Below, piece by piece: positions 1 to 7,204 of a stretch of DNA of 35,733 bases. Below the pieces are notes generated by a model. The model saw only the letters and a program-made list of their open reading frames with translations. It was not told the DNA's origin and searched no databases. A program made the translations under genes and the position numbers. Origin of the DNA: an uncultured Burkholderiales bacterium (GTDB lineage: Bacteria; Pseudomonadota; Gammaproteobacteria; Burkholderiales; Burkholderiaceae_C); assembly GCA_903856995.1 (NCBI GenBank), contig CAIODK010000165.1, positions 1 through 35,733 on the forward strand. Direction: 5' to 3'. Every line of letters begins with the position of its first letter. Position 1 is the first letter of the stretch.

Positions 1-24
1 GGCAAGGATGGCGAGCTTCTTCAT
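1..24 (-). CDS. Start of a LivM-type ABC permease (partial, runs off the left edge)
   Basis: Only the first eight codons are inside the window; they read MKKLAILA on the minus strand. The ATG (24-22) overlaps the livH stop codon in an ATGA arrangement, which is typical of translationally coupled livH-livM pairs. LivM would be the second membrane permease of a branched-chain amino acid type ABC importer, pairing with LivH in the inner membrane. The identity rests on gene order alone, because too little protein is visible to show a domain. Confidence 0.55.
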
Positions 25-896
25 ACTTTTCGCTCCACTTTTTTACCCAACAAGCCCTGTGGCTTGAACAAAATCACGACCATGAAAATGATCAAGGCCA
101 CCGCGTCTTTGTACGCAGGAGAAATGTAGGCCGCAGCCAAGTTCTCGCAGACCCCCACAAGCAAACCGCCCAACAAGGCGCCGCGTGAGTTGTTGAAGCC
201 GCCGATGATGGCGGCGAAGAAGGCCTTGTTACCCAAGGACCCCCCCATGTCGAACTTCGCGAGGTAAGTCGGCGTGACCAAGATGGCAGCAGCCGCAGCC
301 AACAACGCATTGATAGCGAAGGTATAAAAAATCATGCGAGGTACGTTGATGCCCAACACCGAAGCGCTTTCAGTGTTTTGCGCGACCGCCTGCATGGCAC
401 GACCCGTGACGGTTTTAGCCAAGAACGCTTGCGTGACTAACACCAAGGCAATCGCAAAGGCAAAGGTACCAATGTCGGTGGCGGAAATGGTCACACCGGC
501 AATGTTGTAGACCTCATCTGGAAACAGATTGGGGAAAGGTTGCGGCTCAGCACTGTAGCCCGCACGCACCGCATTGCGCATGGCGATGGACAAACCAATG
601 GTCGCCACCACGATGGGCATCATGCCGAACTTGAAGAGTGGGTCCACCACGCCGCGTTTGAACAACCAACCCAAGACGATGACCGACAACACACAACTAC
701 CAACAAAGCTCAACACCAACGGGAAACCCGCAGACAAAAAGCCAAGCATCATGAATGCGGGCAGCATCACAAACTCGCCTTGCGCAAAGTTAATGGTGCC
801 CGAAGCTTGCCAAAGCAACGTAAAGCCTAAGGCCGCCAGCGCATAAATGCTACCAGTGGCAAGGCCACTGAAAAAGAGTTGTAGGAAGTCGGTCAT
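21..896 (-). CDS. livH: Branched-chain amino acid type ABC transporter permease, LivH family
   Basis: This 291-residue protein is an integral membrane permease of a Liv/HAAT-type ABC importer. Hydrophobic segments run through its whole length, and it begins with the LivH-like segment FSGLATGSIYALAALGFTL (residues 9-27). The ASVLGINVPR segment (about 178-187) and the GGFNNSRGALLGG region (232-244) match the cytoplasmic loop and C-terminal permease region of this family. It lies 13 bases downstream of the binding-protein gene and overlaps the next permease gene by four bases, so the genes form an operon. No ATPase (LivG/LivF) lies in the window; it is probably beyond the left edge. The substrate need not be an amino acid, because Liv systems beside aromatic catabolism genes often import aromatic or other organic acids; that role is inferred from the neighbours. 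Confidence 0.9.
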   Translation of the reverse strand: MTDFLQLFFSGLATGSIYALAALGFTLLWQASGTINFAQGEFVMLPAFMMLGFLSAGFPLVLSFVGSCVLSVIVLGWLFKRGVVDPLFKFGMMPIVVATIGLSIAMRNAVRAGYSAEPQPFPNLFPDEVYNIAGVTISATDIGTFAFAIALVLVTQAFLAKTVTGRAMQAVAQNTESASVLGINVPRMIFYTFAINALLAAAAAILVTPTYLAKFDMGGSLGNKAFFAAIIGGFNNSRGALLGGLLVGVCENLAAAYISPAYKDAVALIIFMVVILFKPQGLLGKKVERKV

Positions 897-909
897 AGGG
901 ATTCAGGTG

Positions 910-2055
910 TTACTTCTTAGCGCTCAAAGCGGGCAAAGTGGCGGTCACTACTTGACGACCGTTCTTCACTTCAATCAAGAAGCTTTCGCGGTCGAGGTCA
1001 CCGTTGGCATCAAAGCTCACATCCATGATGACACCGGGGTTCTTCTTGGCGCTGATGTTGATGCCATGCAAAGCTTGTGCAACGGCCTTGCGATCAAGCT
1101 TGCCTACTTTTTCGATGGCGGCTTTCAGAACATACACACCGGTGTAGCCCTTGATGCCGTTGTGGTCAGAAATGCTGCCATAGGCTTGGTAGTACTTGGC
1201 TTTGAACTTCAACATTTCTGGGTTAGGCGCGTCCACGGTCAAGCCCACGTGAGCGATCGCGCCGTTGGCGGCATCACCGGCCAACTCAATTACTTTTTGG
1301 CCCGTCAAGGTGGTCTCACCGATCACGGGTTTGGTCCAACCTTGCTTTTTCAATTCGCGCAACAAACGTGCGGACTCTTCTTCGTTGGTGTACGCAAAAA
1401 TCGCATCAGCGTTGCTTTGCTTGGCCTTCAACACCGCGGCAGAGAAGTCAATTTGACCGGCATCTGTTGAGATATCAGCCACCACTTTGGTAGGTCCACC
1501 TTCAAGCAATTTCGCCAACGTGTCACGGCCGCCTTTGCCGAAGTCGTTGTTCACATAAATCACAGCCAAGGTCTTGGCTTTGGTGTTGATGAACTTCGCC
1601 AACTTAGGAAATGAGGAGCTTTGACCAAACGCCGTGCGGAACACGTAAGGGTTACCTTGTGCCGTGATGGAGGCTGCTTCGCCCCCCGTGAAGTTAGGCA
1701 CTTCGCCCCGCTTGGATTCGGCCATAGAGACCATGATGGAGCCCGAGTACACAGGGCCAAAAATGGCGAACACGCCATCGTCCACTGCTTTTTGAGTCAA
1801 ACCCTTGGCAACGCCTGGGTTGGTTTGCGTGTCGACGGTGTAGCTGTCGATTTTTTTACCCAAGATACCGCCGTTGTCGTTGATCTCTTTGACCGCCAAC
1901 TCGACGCCATTTTTAAACACTGTGCCAGCGGTGGTGCCTGGACCTGACAGTTCGACAATGTTGGCAATTTTGATCGTCTGCTGCGCGTGCGCGATGCCGG
2001 CCAGCGCAAAAATAGCGGCGGCGGCAACAGTCTTCAGGGTGGTGCGTTTATTCAT
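910..2055 (-). CDS. livK: Periplasmic substrate-binding protein of the Liv-type ABC transporter
   Basis: This 381-residue protein is a type I periplasmic binding protein (LivK/Peripla_BP_6 family). A Sec signal peptide spans about residues 1-24 and ends in GIAHA, with the mature protein starting near QQTIKIANIVELSGPG. Later segments such as FAIFGPVYSGS and NPYVFRTAFGQSS are typical of the two-lobed fold. It would capture the ligand in the periplasm and deliver it to LivH/LivM. The ATG at 2055 is preceded by a strong GAGGAGA Shine-Dalgarno. It is the first gene of the minus-strand liv operon and is divergent from the IclR regulator at 2261, which probably controls it. The ligand cannot be told from the sequence. 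Confidence 0.9.
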   Translation of the reverse strand: MNKRTTLKTVAAAAIFALAGIAHAQQTIKIANIVELSGPGTTAGTVFKNGVELAVKEINDNGGILGKKIDSYTVDTQTNPGVAKGLTQKAVDDGVFAIFGPVYSGSIMVSMAESKRGEVPNFTGGEAASITAQGNPYVFRTAFGQSSSFPKLAKFINTKAKTLAVIYVNNDFGKGGRDTLAKLLEGGPTKVVADISTDAGQIDFSAAVLKAKQSNADAIFAYTNEEESARLLRELKKQGWTKPVIGETTLTGQKVIELAGDAANGAIAHVGLTVDAPNPEMLKFKAKYYQAYGSISDHNGIKGYTGVYVLKAAIEKVGKLDRKAVAQALHGINISAKKNPGVIMDVSFDANGDLDRESFLIEVKNGRQVVTATLPALSAKK

Positions 2056-2126
2056 GGATGTCTCCTCTTTGGGGTTTAAATTGTGCTGTTAGATGACTGC
2101 TAGGGATGGTGAAAAAGTCAGCAAAC

Positions 2127-2145
2127 CATCCAAAGTATTTGGATG
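2127..2145. promoter_or_regulatory. Palindrome in the livK/iclR divergent promoter, candidate regulator site
   Basis: The arms CATCCAAA (2127-2134) and TTTGGATG (2138-2145) form a perfect inverted repeat around GTA. It lies about 70 bases upstream of livK, in the region shared with the divergent IclR gene. Size and position fit an operator for a dimeric regulator; the assignment to IclR is inferred. Confidence 0.45.
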
Positions 2146-2218
2146 TATGAAATTTAAATGCAAACACCTGAATTGACAGGGATATTTGACTTATTCGCGC
2201 GATTAACGAACGCTTATG

Positions 2219-2235
2219 TGCGATCATCGATCGCA
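2219..2235. promoter_or_regulatory. Second palindrome just upstream of the IclR gene, candidate autoregulatory site
   Basis: The arms TGCGATC (2219-2225) and GATCGCA (2229-2235) form a perfect inverted repeat around ATC. It ends 25 bases before the preferred IclR start at 2261 and overlaps the rejected alternative start at 2216. Its arm sequence differs from the palindrome at 2127, so the two may bind different proteins. Confidence 0.4.
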
Positions 2236-2260
2236 TCTCGGGTTTCCCCTTGGACCGCTT

Positions 2261-3043
2261 ATGAACACACTTTTGACGCATCACACGCCCATCGATAAAA
2301 AGGACTGGATCGCTGGCCTCGACAAAGGGTTGGCCATGCTGCAAACCTTTGACGAGTACAACCCGCGGTTGACCGCCACACAAGCAGGACAGCGTTGCGG
2401 TTTGACGCGCACCGCCGCACGACGCTATTTGTTCACCCTCTTGAGTTTGGGCTTCGTGGCCAGTGACGGTAAGTTGTTTTGGCTCACGCCCAAGGTGATG
2501 CGCTTGGGTCAGTCGTACTTGGAATCGGTGCGCTTGCCGCGCATCGTGCAACCGTCGCTGCAACGTTTGGCGATGGGCACACAGGAAATTTCGTTTGTCG
2601 CCGTACTCGACGGCTACGACTTGGTTTACATCGCGCGCAATGGGCAAAACCGCAGCATGAACACGAGCTTTGCATTGGGTGCGCGCGTCCCCTGTCACCT
2701 CACCTCGGCGGGTGTGTTGTTGCTTGCCTTGCTGGGCGAAACAGAAGTCGATGCATGGCTTGCCACCCATGAGCTCAAGGCGTTCACGTCGCACACCATC
2801 ACCGACCCCAAGCGCATGCGTACTGAATTGGCGCGTATCCGAGCCCAAGATTGGGCGATGTCCGAGCAACAACTGGACTTGGCTTATCGAGGTGTCGCCG
2901 TACCCTTGCGCGACCACAAAGGCAATGTGCAGGGCGCGCTGACGGTCAGCATGCCCATTCAACTCGAAACCGCCAAGGAGGCGGTTCACCGCGTGTTGCC
3001 CGTGCTGCGCGAAGTTGCACAAAGCCTCAGGCCGTTGATTTGA
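2261..3043 (+). CDS. IclR-family regulator, PcaR/PobR-like subgroup
   Basis: This 260-residue protein is a transcription factor with an N-terminal winged helix-turn-helix (about residues 15-75, including RLTATQAGQRCGLTRTAARR) and a C-terminal IclR effector-binding domain. The wording of the HTH, followed by LGFVASDGKLFWLTPKVMRLGQSYL, is that of the PcaR/PcaU/PobR branch, which responds to protocatechuate-pathway compounds. An upstream in-frame ATG at 2216 would add 15 residues, but it overlaps a palindromic site and the added stretch has no family character, so 2261 is preferred. No strong ribosome binding site is present for either start. It is divergent from livK and probably regulates the transporter. 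The effector is not known; an aromatic or alicyclic acid is the natural guess. Confidence 0.88.
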   Translation: MNTLLTHHTPIDKKDWIAGLDKGLAMLQTFDEYNPRLTATQAGQRCGLTRTAARRYLFTLLSLGFVASDGKLFWLTPKVMRLGQSYLESVRLPRIVQPSLQRLAMGTQEISFVAVLDGYDLVYIARNGQNRSMNTSFALGARVPCHLTSAGVLLLALLGETEVDAWLATHELKAFTSHTITDPKRMRTELARIRAQDWAMSEQQLDLAYRGVAVPLRDHKGNVQGALTVSMPIQLETAKEAVHRVLPVLREVAQSLRPLI

Positions 3044-3053
3044 AGCTTGCGCT

Positions 3054-3863
3054 TTAGTCATCGCCTAATATTTTTTTAGTTGCATTCAACGCAACCTCGG
3101 CCCAAGCCCTATCTCCCAAGGCAGCGGCACGTTGGAGATCTGGAATTTCCACACTCACCGGCAAGTCCGAAGGCAAGGCTGCAAACAAGCCCGTCACATC
3201 AATCGTGCCCTCGCCCGGCAACAAGCGGTGTTGGCGTGCGGTGTGTATCAACTCTTCGGTGGTGAAGTTCAAACCGGCTTGTGCATCGCACATTTGTGCG
3301 TAGTGCAGCAATGCATGAGGAATCGCTGCGATGTCAGCCAAGCTGGTGGTTGACCGACCAAAGTGCAAGGCGTCCACCAAGATGCCTGCATTCTTGGGGG
3401 TCCCCGCAAGCGTGATGACACGCAATGCAGACTGCGCATCTTTCACACCTGTCCATGGCATGAACTCTAAGTCAGCCGTCAAACCATAAGGCTGCATGAG
3501 CTCACACAGCTGCGCATAGTGCTGCGACAGGCGTTGCTCGTTGATGTCGTCTGCGGCCACCAGCACTGCACGTGCTTTGAGTGCGGCCCCTGCTTCGAGC
3601 AAGGGCCGATGAACGACAGGGTCGAACTGCTCACCAATGCGAATGATTTCAAGGTCATACACCTGCACACCGTTGTCCGCCATACGTGCCAAGGTTTCGC
3701 GCTGCACAGCCACATCGTCAATAAAACTTTGACATGGGCCGCCTGGGCCATTGGGCTGTAAGCGCAAGCCCACAAAACCATAGCCCAGCTCAGCAGCAAT
3801 GCCGATGGCTTGAGGAACCGTTGACGCGCTGGCGGTTAAGTACGCAAGTGAATAGGTGCGCAT
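3054..3863 (-). CDS. TIM-barrel protein of the sugar phosphate isomerase/epimerase (AP endonuclease 2) superfamily
   Basis: This 269-residue protein fits the xylose-isomerase-like TIM-barrel superfamily, which includes sugar isomerases and 3-dehydroshikimate dehydratases of the AsbF/QuiC type. The opening MRTYSLAYLTASASTVPQAI and the LVDALHFGR and VSVEIPDLQ segments are characteristic. Likely metal ligands are E133, D164 and E239; the position where many relatives carry a His (in HxKD) seems to be Q190, which is odd. An open frame continues upstream to 4124, but it runs through the neighbouring gene, so the ATG at 3863 is used. It lies 20 bases after the flavoprotein-NIPSNAP gene in the same operon. 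A dehydroshikimate dehydratase role, giving protocatechuate for the lig operon, is attractive but inferred; isomerase or epimerase is equally possible. Confidence 0.75.
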   Translation of the reverse strand: MRTYSLAYLTASASTVPQAIGIAAELGYGFVGLRLQPNGPGGPCQSFIDDVAVQRETLARMADNGVQVYDLEIIRIGEQFDPVVHRPLLEAGAALKARAVLVAADDINEQRLSQHYAQLCELMQPYGLTADLEFMPWTGVKDAQSALRVITLAGTPKNAGILVDALHFGRSTTSLADIAAIPHALLHYAQMCDAQAGLNFTTEELIHTARQHRLLPGEGTIDVTGLFAALPSDLPVSVEIPDLQRAAALGDRAWAEVALNATKKILGDD

Positions 3864-3883
3864 GGTGTGATGCCTTGAATGGC

Positions 3884-4504
3884 TTATTTCAGTGGAGAAA
3901 CAGCGGTGGGCATGGCAATGGTGGACACCATGTTGGTGGTCAAGTTGGCGGGACCGCCTTTGGGCGGCCAAATACCTTGGGCCACGGCATCGGCACGGGC
4001 TTTGCTGCGTGCGTCTAGGGTGGGGTAAGCCCAAATATTGGTAAAACGCAGCGGGCCATCCAAAGCCACCATCGCGATGACGCATGGCGACAGTTTTTCG
4101 CGCGCAGGAATGGCTTGCTCCCACAAATCAATCGTGGGTTGCACACCACCCGGCTTGATGCCATAGGTACGAATTTCGTAAACGGGACCATGGATGCCGC
4201 TCTCAGCACTGGGGCGCACGGGCTTCATCCAAGGAAAGCTTTGGTAGCTGTGCTGCTCCAGCGTTTGGAAGATTTCACCGCAACCAAAAGGGCTGGCATT
4301 CTGCTGCGTGCGTTGGCGCTCAGCTTGCAAGGTGGCCAAGTCATCAAAGCCACGCAACACAACCATTTGATTCAAGACGCCAATGTCAGTGAACCAACAG
4401 CCCAGCAATTCACCTTGCCCTTGGGCCGCAAACGTTTGGACGTTGAGTGCCGCTTGTCCGGCGGTGCCAAATGGCAATGTCATGGTGGCGAGTTCGTAAT
4501 ACAT
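3884..4504 (-). CDS. NIPSNAP family protein, possible independent internal start of the fused frame
   Basis: The ATG at 4504-4502 lies eight bases after an AAAAGGA Shine-Dalgarno (4519-4513) and would make a 206-residue protein with two NIPSNAP-like halves. NIPSNAP proteins are small dimeric alpha-beta barrel proteins of poorly defined function, often found beside catabolic enzymes in bacteria. This frame is the C-terminal part of the 3884-6253 entry. It is listed separately because the signals at the junction are those of a separate gene, whether or not the fusion is real in the living cell. Confidence 0.6.
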   Translation of the reverse strand: MYYELATMTLPFGTAGQAALNVQTFAAQGQGELLGCWFTDIGVLNQMVVLRGFDDLATLQAERQRTQQNASPFGCGEIFQTLEQHSYQSFPWMKPVRPSAESGIHGPVYEIRTYGIKPGGVQPTIDLWEQAIPAREKLSPCVIAMVALDGPLRFTNIWAYPTLDARSKARADAVAQGIWPPKGGPANLTTNMVSTIAMPTAVSPLK

Positions 4505-6253
4505 GGGTGAAGTCCTTTTAAAAAATGTGTGTTCGGGTGAGGTGCGGGCCGCATGATGCGCGGCAAGAAAACCAAAGGTCATGGCTGGGCCAAGCGTGAT
4601 ACCACCACTCGGGTAGTTGCCGCCCATCATGCTGGAGAGGTCATTGCCTCCTGCGTACAAACCATCGATGGCCTGCCCATTCGCATTCAACACTTGTGCG
4701 TGTTCGTTGCAACGCAAACCTGCAAAGGTACCCAAGCTACCTGCAACGATGCGCACGGCGTAGAACGGGCCATCTTGCAACGGCGCCATGCATGGATTGC
4801 GCCCCGTGTGGGCGGGGTCGCCTTGCATGCGGTTGTAGGGCGTTTGGCCTTTGGCAAATTCGCCGTCATGGCCAATGTCAGCCATGGTGTTGTAACGCAC
4901 CACGGTGTTTTGCAAACTCACCGCATCGATGCCGCACCGCTCGGCTATCTCGGCCAAGGTATCACCTCTTTGCAAATAACCGTTGGCCAGCATGCCATGC
5001 ATAGGCACAGGCGCAGGCTTGACTGCACCCAAACCCCAGCGACGGATGAAGCGATGGTCGACCACCAGCCACGCTTGCACGGGCTCCCCTTCGGGAAGCG
5101 CCTGAATCAAACCCTGCACGAAGTCGTGGTACGAGTCAGCCTCATTCACAAAGCGTTTGCCAAAGCGTGTGACAGAAATCAAACCGGGCTTGCCACGTTC
5201 AATCAAGTGCGGGAAATGCACCTGAGTGCCATCCGCGCGAAGGACCAAGGACACAGGGGCCAATGCCGCCGCTTGCTTCAAATCCTTAGCAACCACGCCC
5301 CCCGCCGATTCGCCCAAACGCAAACCATCGCCGGTGTTGCCTCTAGAAGCTGCAGAAAAATGTTGTTGCCCTGTGGGGTCGTGCGCCAGTAGTTCACTTT
5401 TGCGTTGTGGGTCATGCGGGAAGCCACCCGCGGCCAACATCACGCCGCGCTTGGCGCGAATGGTTTGCTCTGCGCCGTGATGCATCACTACCGCGCCACG
5501 GACATTGGGGCCATCGGTGATCAAGCGCACGGCAGGGCTGTTCACACGAATGTCCACCCCTGCATCAAATGCTGATTTGGCCAGCGCGGCCACCAAGGCG
5601 TTGCCATTGACCAAGTGCATGCCACGACCATGCCAAACCAAATCCCAAAGATGACGCACCACACGGTTGGTCACGTACAAGAACGAACGCCAGGCGCGCA
5701 TGGCATTAAAAAAGTGACGGATGTCTGCGCCCGACGCAATGCCCATCCCTAAGAAGGTGATCTCATGCAAAGGCGTTTTGAGTTGTTCGATGTGCTGACC
5801 CAACAAGCGACCATCAAACGGGGCAGCGCACACAGATCGGCCGCCCAAGGCCGCGTCTTCGGTACGGCCATGAAAATCAGGAATCGCGTTGCCATCGATG
5901 AACTGCAAGGACGTGTGCGTTTCAAAAAAAAGCACCATGCGAGGACCGTTGCTCAAGAACGTGCGCGCACGCGCCTCCTCAAACTGTTGCCCGAGTTCAT
6001 GGCGCAAATAGGAGAGCGGTTTTTCAATCGGTTCAGCCATGCCGCCTCTGAGCGCCAACACGTTACGCGGGATCCACATCCAACCGCCGGACCATGCCGT
6101 CGTGCCGCCATAGTGCGGATCTTTTTCGACCACGATCACCTTGAGCCCTAAGTGCGCGGCTGTGACGGCCGTGGATAAGGCGCCCGCACCCGAACCGACC
6201 ACGAGCAAATCGCAATCCCAATGCGTCACAGAGGCGGACTTGTCGCTATTCAT
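3884..6253 (-). CDS. Flavoprotein (3-ketosteroid dehydrogenase-like) joined in frame to a NIPSNAP protein
   Basis: This is a 789-residue frame made of two modules. Residues 1-583 are an FAD-dependent dehydrogenase of the fumarate reductase/ketosteroid dehydrogenase family: dinucleotide-binding VGSGAGA near residue 18, KDPHYGGTTAWSGG after it, and GGNYPSGGITLGPAMTFG near 545-562. In the last segment Y547 and G551 match the Tyr and Gly that hold the substrate ketone in ketosteroid dehydrogenases. Residues 584-789 are a NIPSNAP protein with two ferredoxin-like halves (MYYELATMTLP and VYEIRTYGIKPGG). The join is suspicious: a ribosome binding site (AAAAGGA) precedes an ATG at 4504, and one extra T in a six-T run would stop the flavoprotein there. 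The paralogue at 8019-9791 stops at the equivalent place. It lies in an operon with an IclR gene (11-base gap) and the TIM-barrel gene. Confidence 0.82.
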   Translation of the reverse strand: MNSDKSASVTHWDCDLLVVGSGAGALSTAVTAAHLGLKVIVVEKDPHYGGTTAWSGGWMWIPRNVLALRGGMAEPIEKPLSYLRHELGQQFEEARARTFLSNGPRMVLFFETHTSLQFIDGNAIPDFHGRTEDAALGGRSVCAAPFDGRLLGQHIEQLKTPLHEITFLGMGIASGADIRHFFNAMRAWRSFLYVTNRVVRHLWDLVWHGRGMHLVNGNALVAALAKSAFDAGVDIRVNSPAVRLITDGPNVRGAVVMHHGAEQTIRAKRGVMLAAGGFPHDPQRKSELLAHDPTGQQHFSAASRGNTGDGLRLGESAGGVVAKDLKQAAALAPVSLVLRADGTQVHFPHLIERGKPGLISVTRFGKRFVNEADSYHDFVQGLIQALPEGEPVQAWLVVDHRFIRRWGLGAVKPAPVPMHGMLANGYLQRGDTLAEIAERCGIDAVSLQNTVVRYNTMADIGHDGEFAKGQTPYNRMQGDPAHTGRNPCMAPLQDGPFYAVRIVAGSLGTFAGLRCNEHAQVLNANGQAIDGLYAGGNDLSSMMGGNYPSGGITLGPAMTFGFLAAHHAARTSPEHTFFKRTSPMYYELATMTLPFGTAGQAALNVQTFAAQGQGELLGCWFTDIGVLNQMVVLRGFDDLATLQAERQRTQQNASPFGCGEIFQTLEQHSYQSFPWMKPVRPSAESGIHGPVYEIRTYGIKPGGVQPTIDLWEQAIPAREKLSPCVIAMVALDGPLRFTNIWAYPTLDARSKARADAVAQGIWPPKGGPANLTTNMVSTIAMPTAVSPLK
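4502..4525 (-). promoter_or_regulatory. Internal ribosome binding site and T6 homopolymer at the flavoprotein/NIPSNAP junction
   Basis: Read on the minus strand, the junction contains six T residues (4525-4520), then AAAAGGA (4519-4513), an eight-base spacer and ATG (4504-4502). In the frame shown the six T read as two Phe codons and translation continues. Adding one T, or a -1 slip on TTT TTT, would put TAA directly after them and end the flavoprotein. The layout therefore looks like stop, Shine-Dalgarno and start between two coupled genes, minus one base. Confidence 0.6.
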
Positions 6254-6264
6254 GGCTTTGAATC

Positions 6265-7080
6265 TCAGGCCGCATAAATGGGTTGCAAGCGCACCTTTCT
6301 TTTGCCACGCGCCAACATGGGCGAAGCACCACTGGCTGCGGCCAACTGTGCAGCGTAAGACAACAAATCCGGAGCAAGGGCCAACATGCGTTCGCGCGTC
6401 AAACGCGCAGAAGGGCCCGCCACACTGATGGTGCCCATAGGCAATTGACCGACTAAACCGACAGGGGCAGCAATGGCATTGAGGCCAGCGGTATAGGTTT
6501 CTTCGGTCAGGCTAAAGCCTTGTTTGCGGGTGTCTTGCAAGACTTTGAGAAATGCCTTCAAGCTTTTGGGGGCGTTGGGGCCAAAGTCTTTCGGCAAACC
6601 CAACCCTTGCTGCGACACCAATGCAAGCGCCTCATCATCCTTCATGGTCGACAACCAAGCCAAACCCGAAGATGAACAACTCAGCCGTGCAATGCTGCCC
6701 ATGTCTGGGTCATAACGCAGGCCTTGGCGCGCCCCTTGTGCGCGTGCCACCCACGTCAGACGGTCACCATCGACCACCGACAAACGCACCAACTCACCGG
6801 TCTGTTCAGCGAGGCGATCGAGCAACGGCTGGGCAATATCAATCACACCGGTTTTGCTCAGGTAGCTCAGGCCCAAGGACACGAGCTTGGTGGTCAATGC
6901 GTACTCGCCTAATTCGCGTGTTTGGCGAACGTAGCCAAAACGAATGAGGTCCACCAGCAAACGGTGCGCTGCGCTCTTGGGCATGTTGAGTTGCTCCGCC
7001 AAAACGGCCAACTCAACGCCCTGCCCTTGTGCTGACAAGAGTTCCAAAATGCCCAAAGTTCTTTCGAGTACGCCGCTCAT
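6265..7080 (-). CDS. IclR-family transcriptional regulator
   Basis: This 271-residue regulator has a winged HTH at the N terminus (VLERTLGILELLSAQ, then LAEQLNMPKSAAHRLLVDL, about residues 4-45) and an IclR effector domain (about 80-250, with VARAQGARQGLRYDPDMGS and the conserved AGLNAIAAPV stretch). It is the first gene of the minus-strand unit with the flavoprotein-NIPSNAP and TIM-barrel genes, only 11 bases upstream of the former, so it is probably autoregulated. It also faces the divergent shikimate-dehydrogenase-like gene across a 124-base spacer holding two palindromes. The effector is unknown but is likely the substrate of the flanking enzymes or a product. It is not closely similar to the IclR protein at 2261, which looks PcaR-like. 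Confidence 0.9.
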   Translation of the reverse strand: MSGVLERTLGILELLSAQGQGVELAVLAEQLNMPKSAAHRLLVDLIRFGYVRQTRELGEYALTTKLVSLGLSYLSKTGVIDIAQPLLDRLAEQTGELVRLSVVDGDRLTWVARAQGARQGLRYDPDMGSIARLSCSSSGLAWLSTMKDDEALALVSQQGLGLPKDFGPNAPKSLKAFLKVLQDTRKQGFSLTEETYTAGLNAIAAPVGLVGQLPMGTISVAGPSARLTRERMLALAPDLLSYAAQLAAASGASPMLARGKRKVRLQPIYAA

Positions 7081-7124
7081 CGTGATTTGTATTGGTTCAT
7101 AGTGGACCGCACTTTATCACGAAA

Positions 7125-7137
7125 AATGAATTTCATT
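7125..7137. promoter_or_regulatory. Palindrome in the divergent iclR/aroE-like spacer
   Basis: AATGAA (7125-7130) and TTCATT (7132-7137) form a perfect inverted repeat around a single T. It lies 45 bases upstream of the IclR start and 68 bases upstream of the divergent gene, a suitable place for an operator acting on both units. Assigning it to the neighbouring IclR protein is inferred. Confidence 0.4.
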
Positions 7138-7143
7138 CAATAG

Positions 7144-7170
7144 TTGAACGACGTTCCATTTTTGTATAAA
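7144..7170 (+). promoter_or_regulatory. Candidate IclR operator overlapping a promoter for the aroE-like unit
   Basis: TTGAACGACGTTCCA (7144-7158) is a 15-base near-palindrome with one mismatched pair, close in form to TGGAAC-type sites bound by several IclR proteins. Its left part, TTGAAC, could be a -35 box with TATAAA (7165-7170) as the -10 at a short 15-base spacing, ending 34 bases before the start codon at 7205. A regulator bound here would sit directly on the -35 region. The weak spacing is the main doubt. Confidence 0.42.
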
Positions 7171-7204
7171 CTGCGACACATTCATTCACTCACTCCTGCT
7201 CACC

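Noticed and set aside
2048..3061. Long minus-strand frame of 337 codons opposite the IclR gene
   Set aside because: It is fully antisense to a clear IclR protein, has Gln/His/Arg-rich low-quality composition and no family motif; a shadow of the high-GC coding strand.
3864..4124. N-terminal extension of the TIM-barrel frame
   Set aside because: It overlaps the NIPSNAP coding region in another frame and adds 87 residues of no family character; the ATG at 3863 matches the family start.
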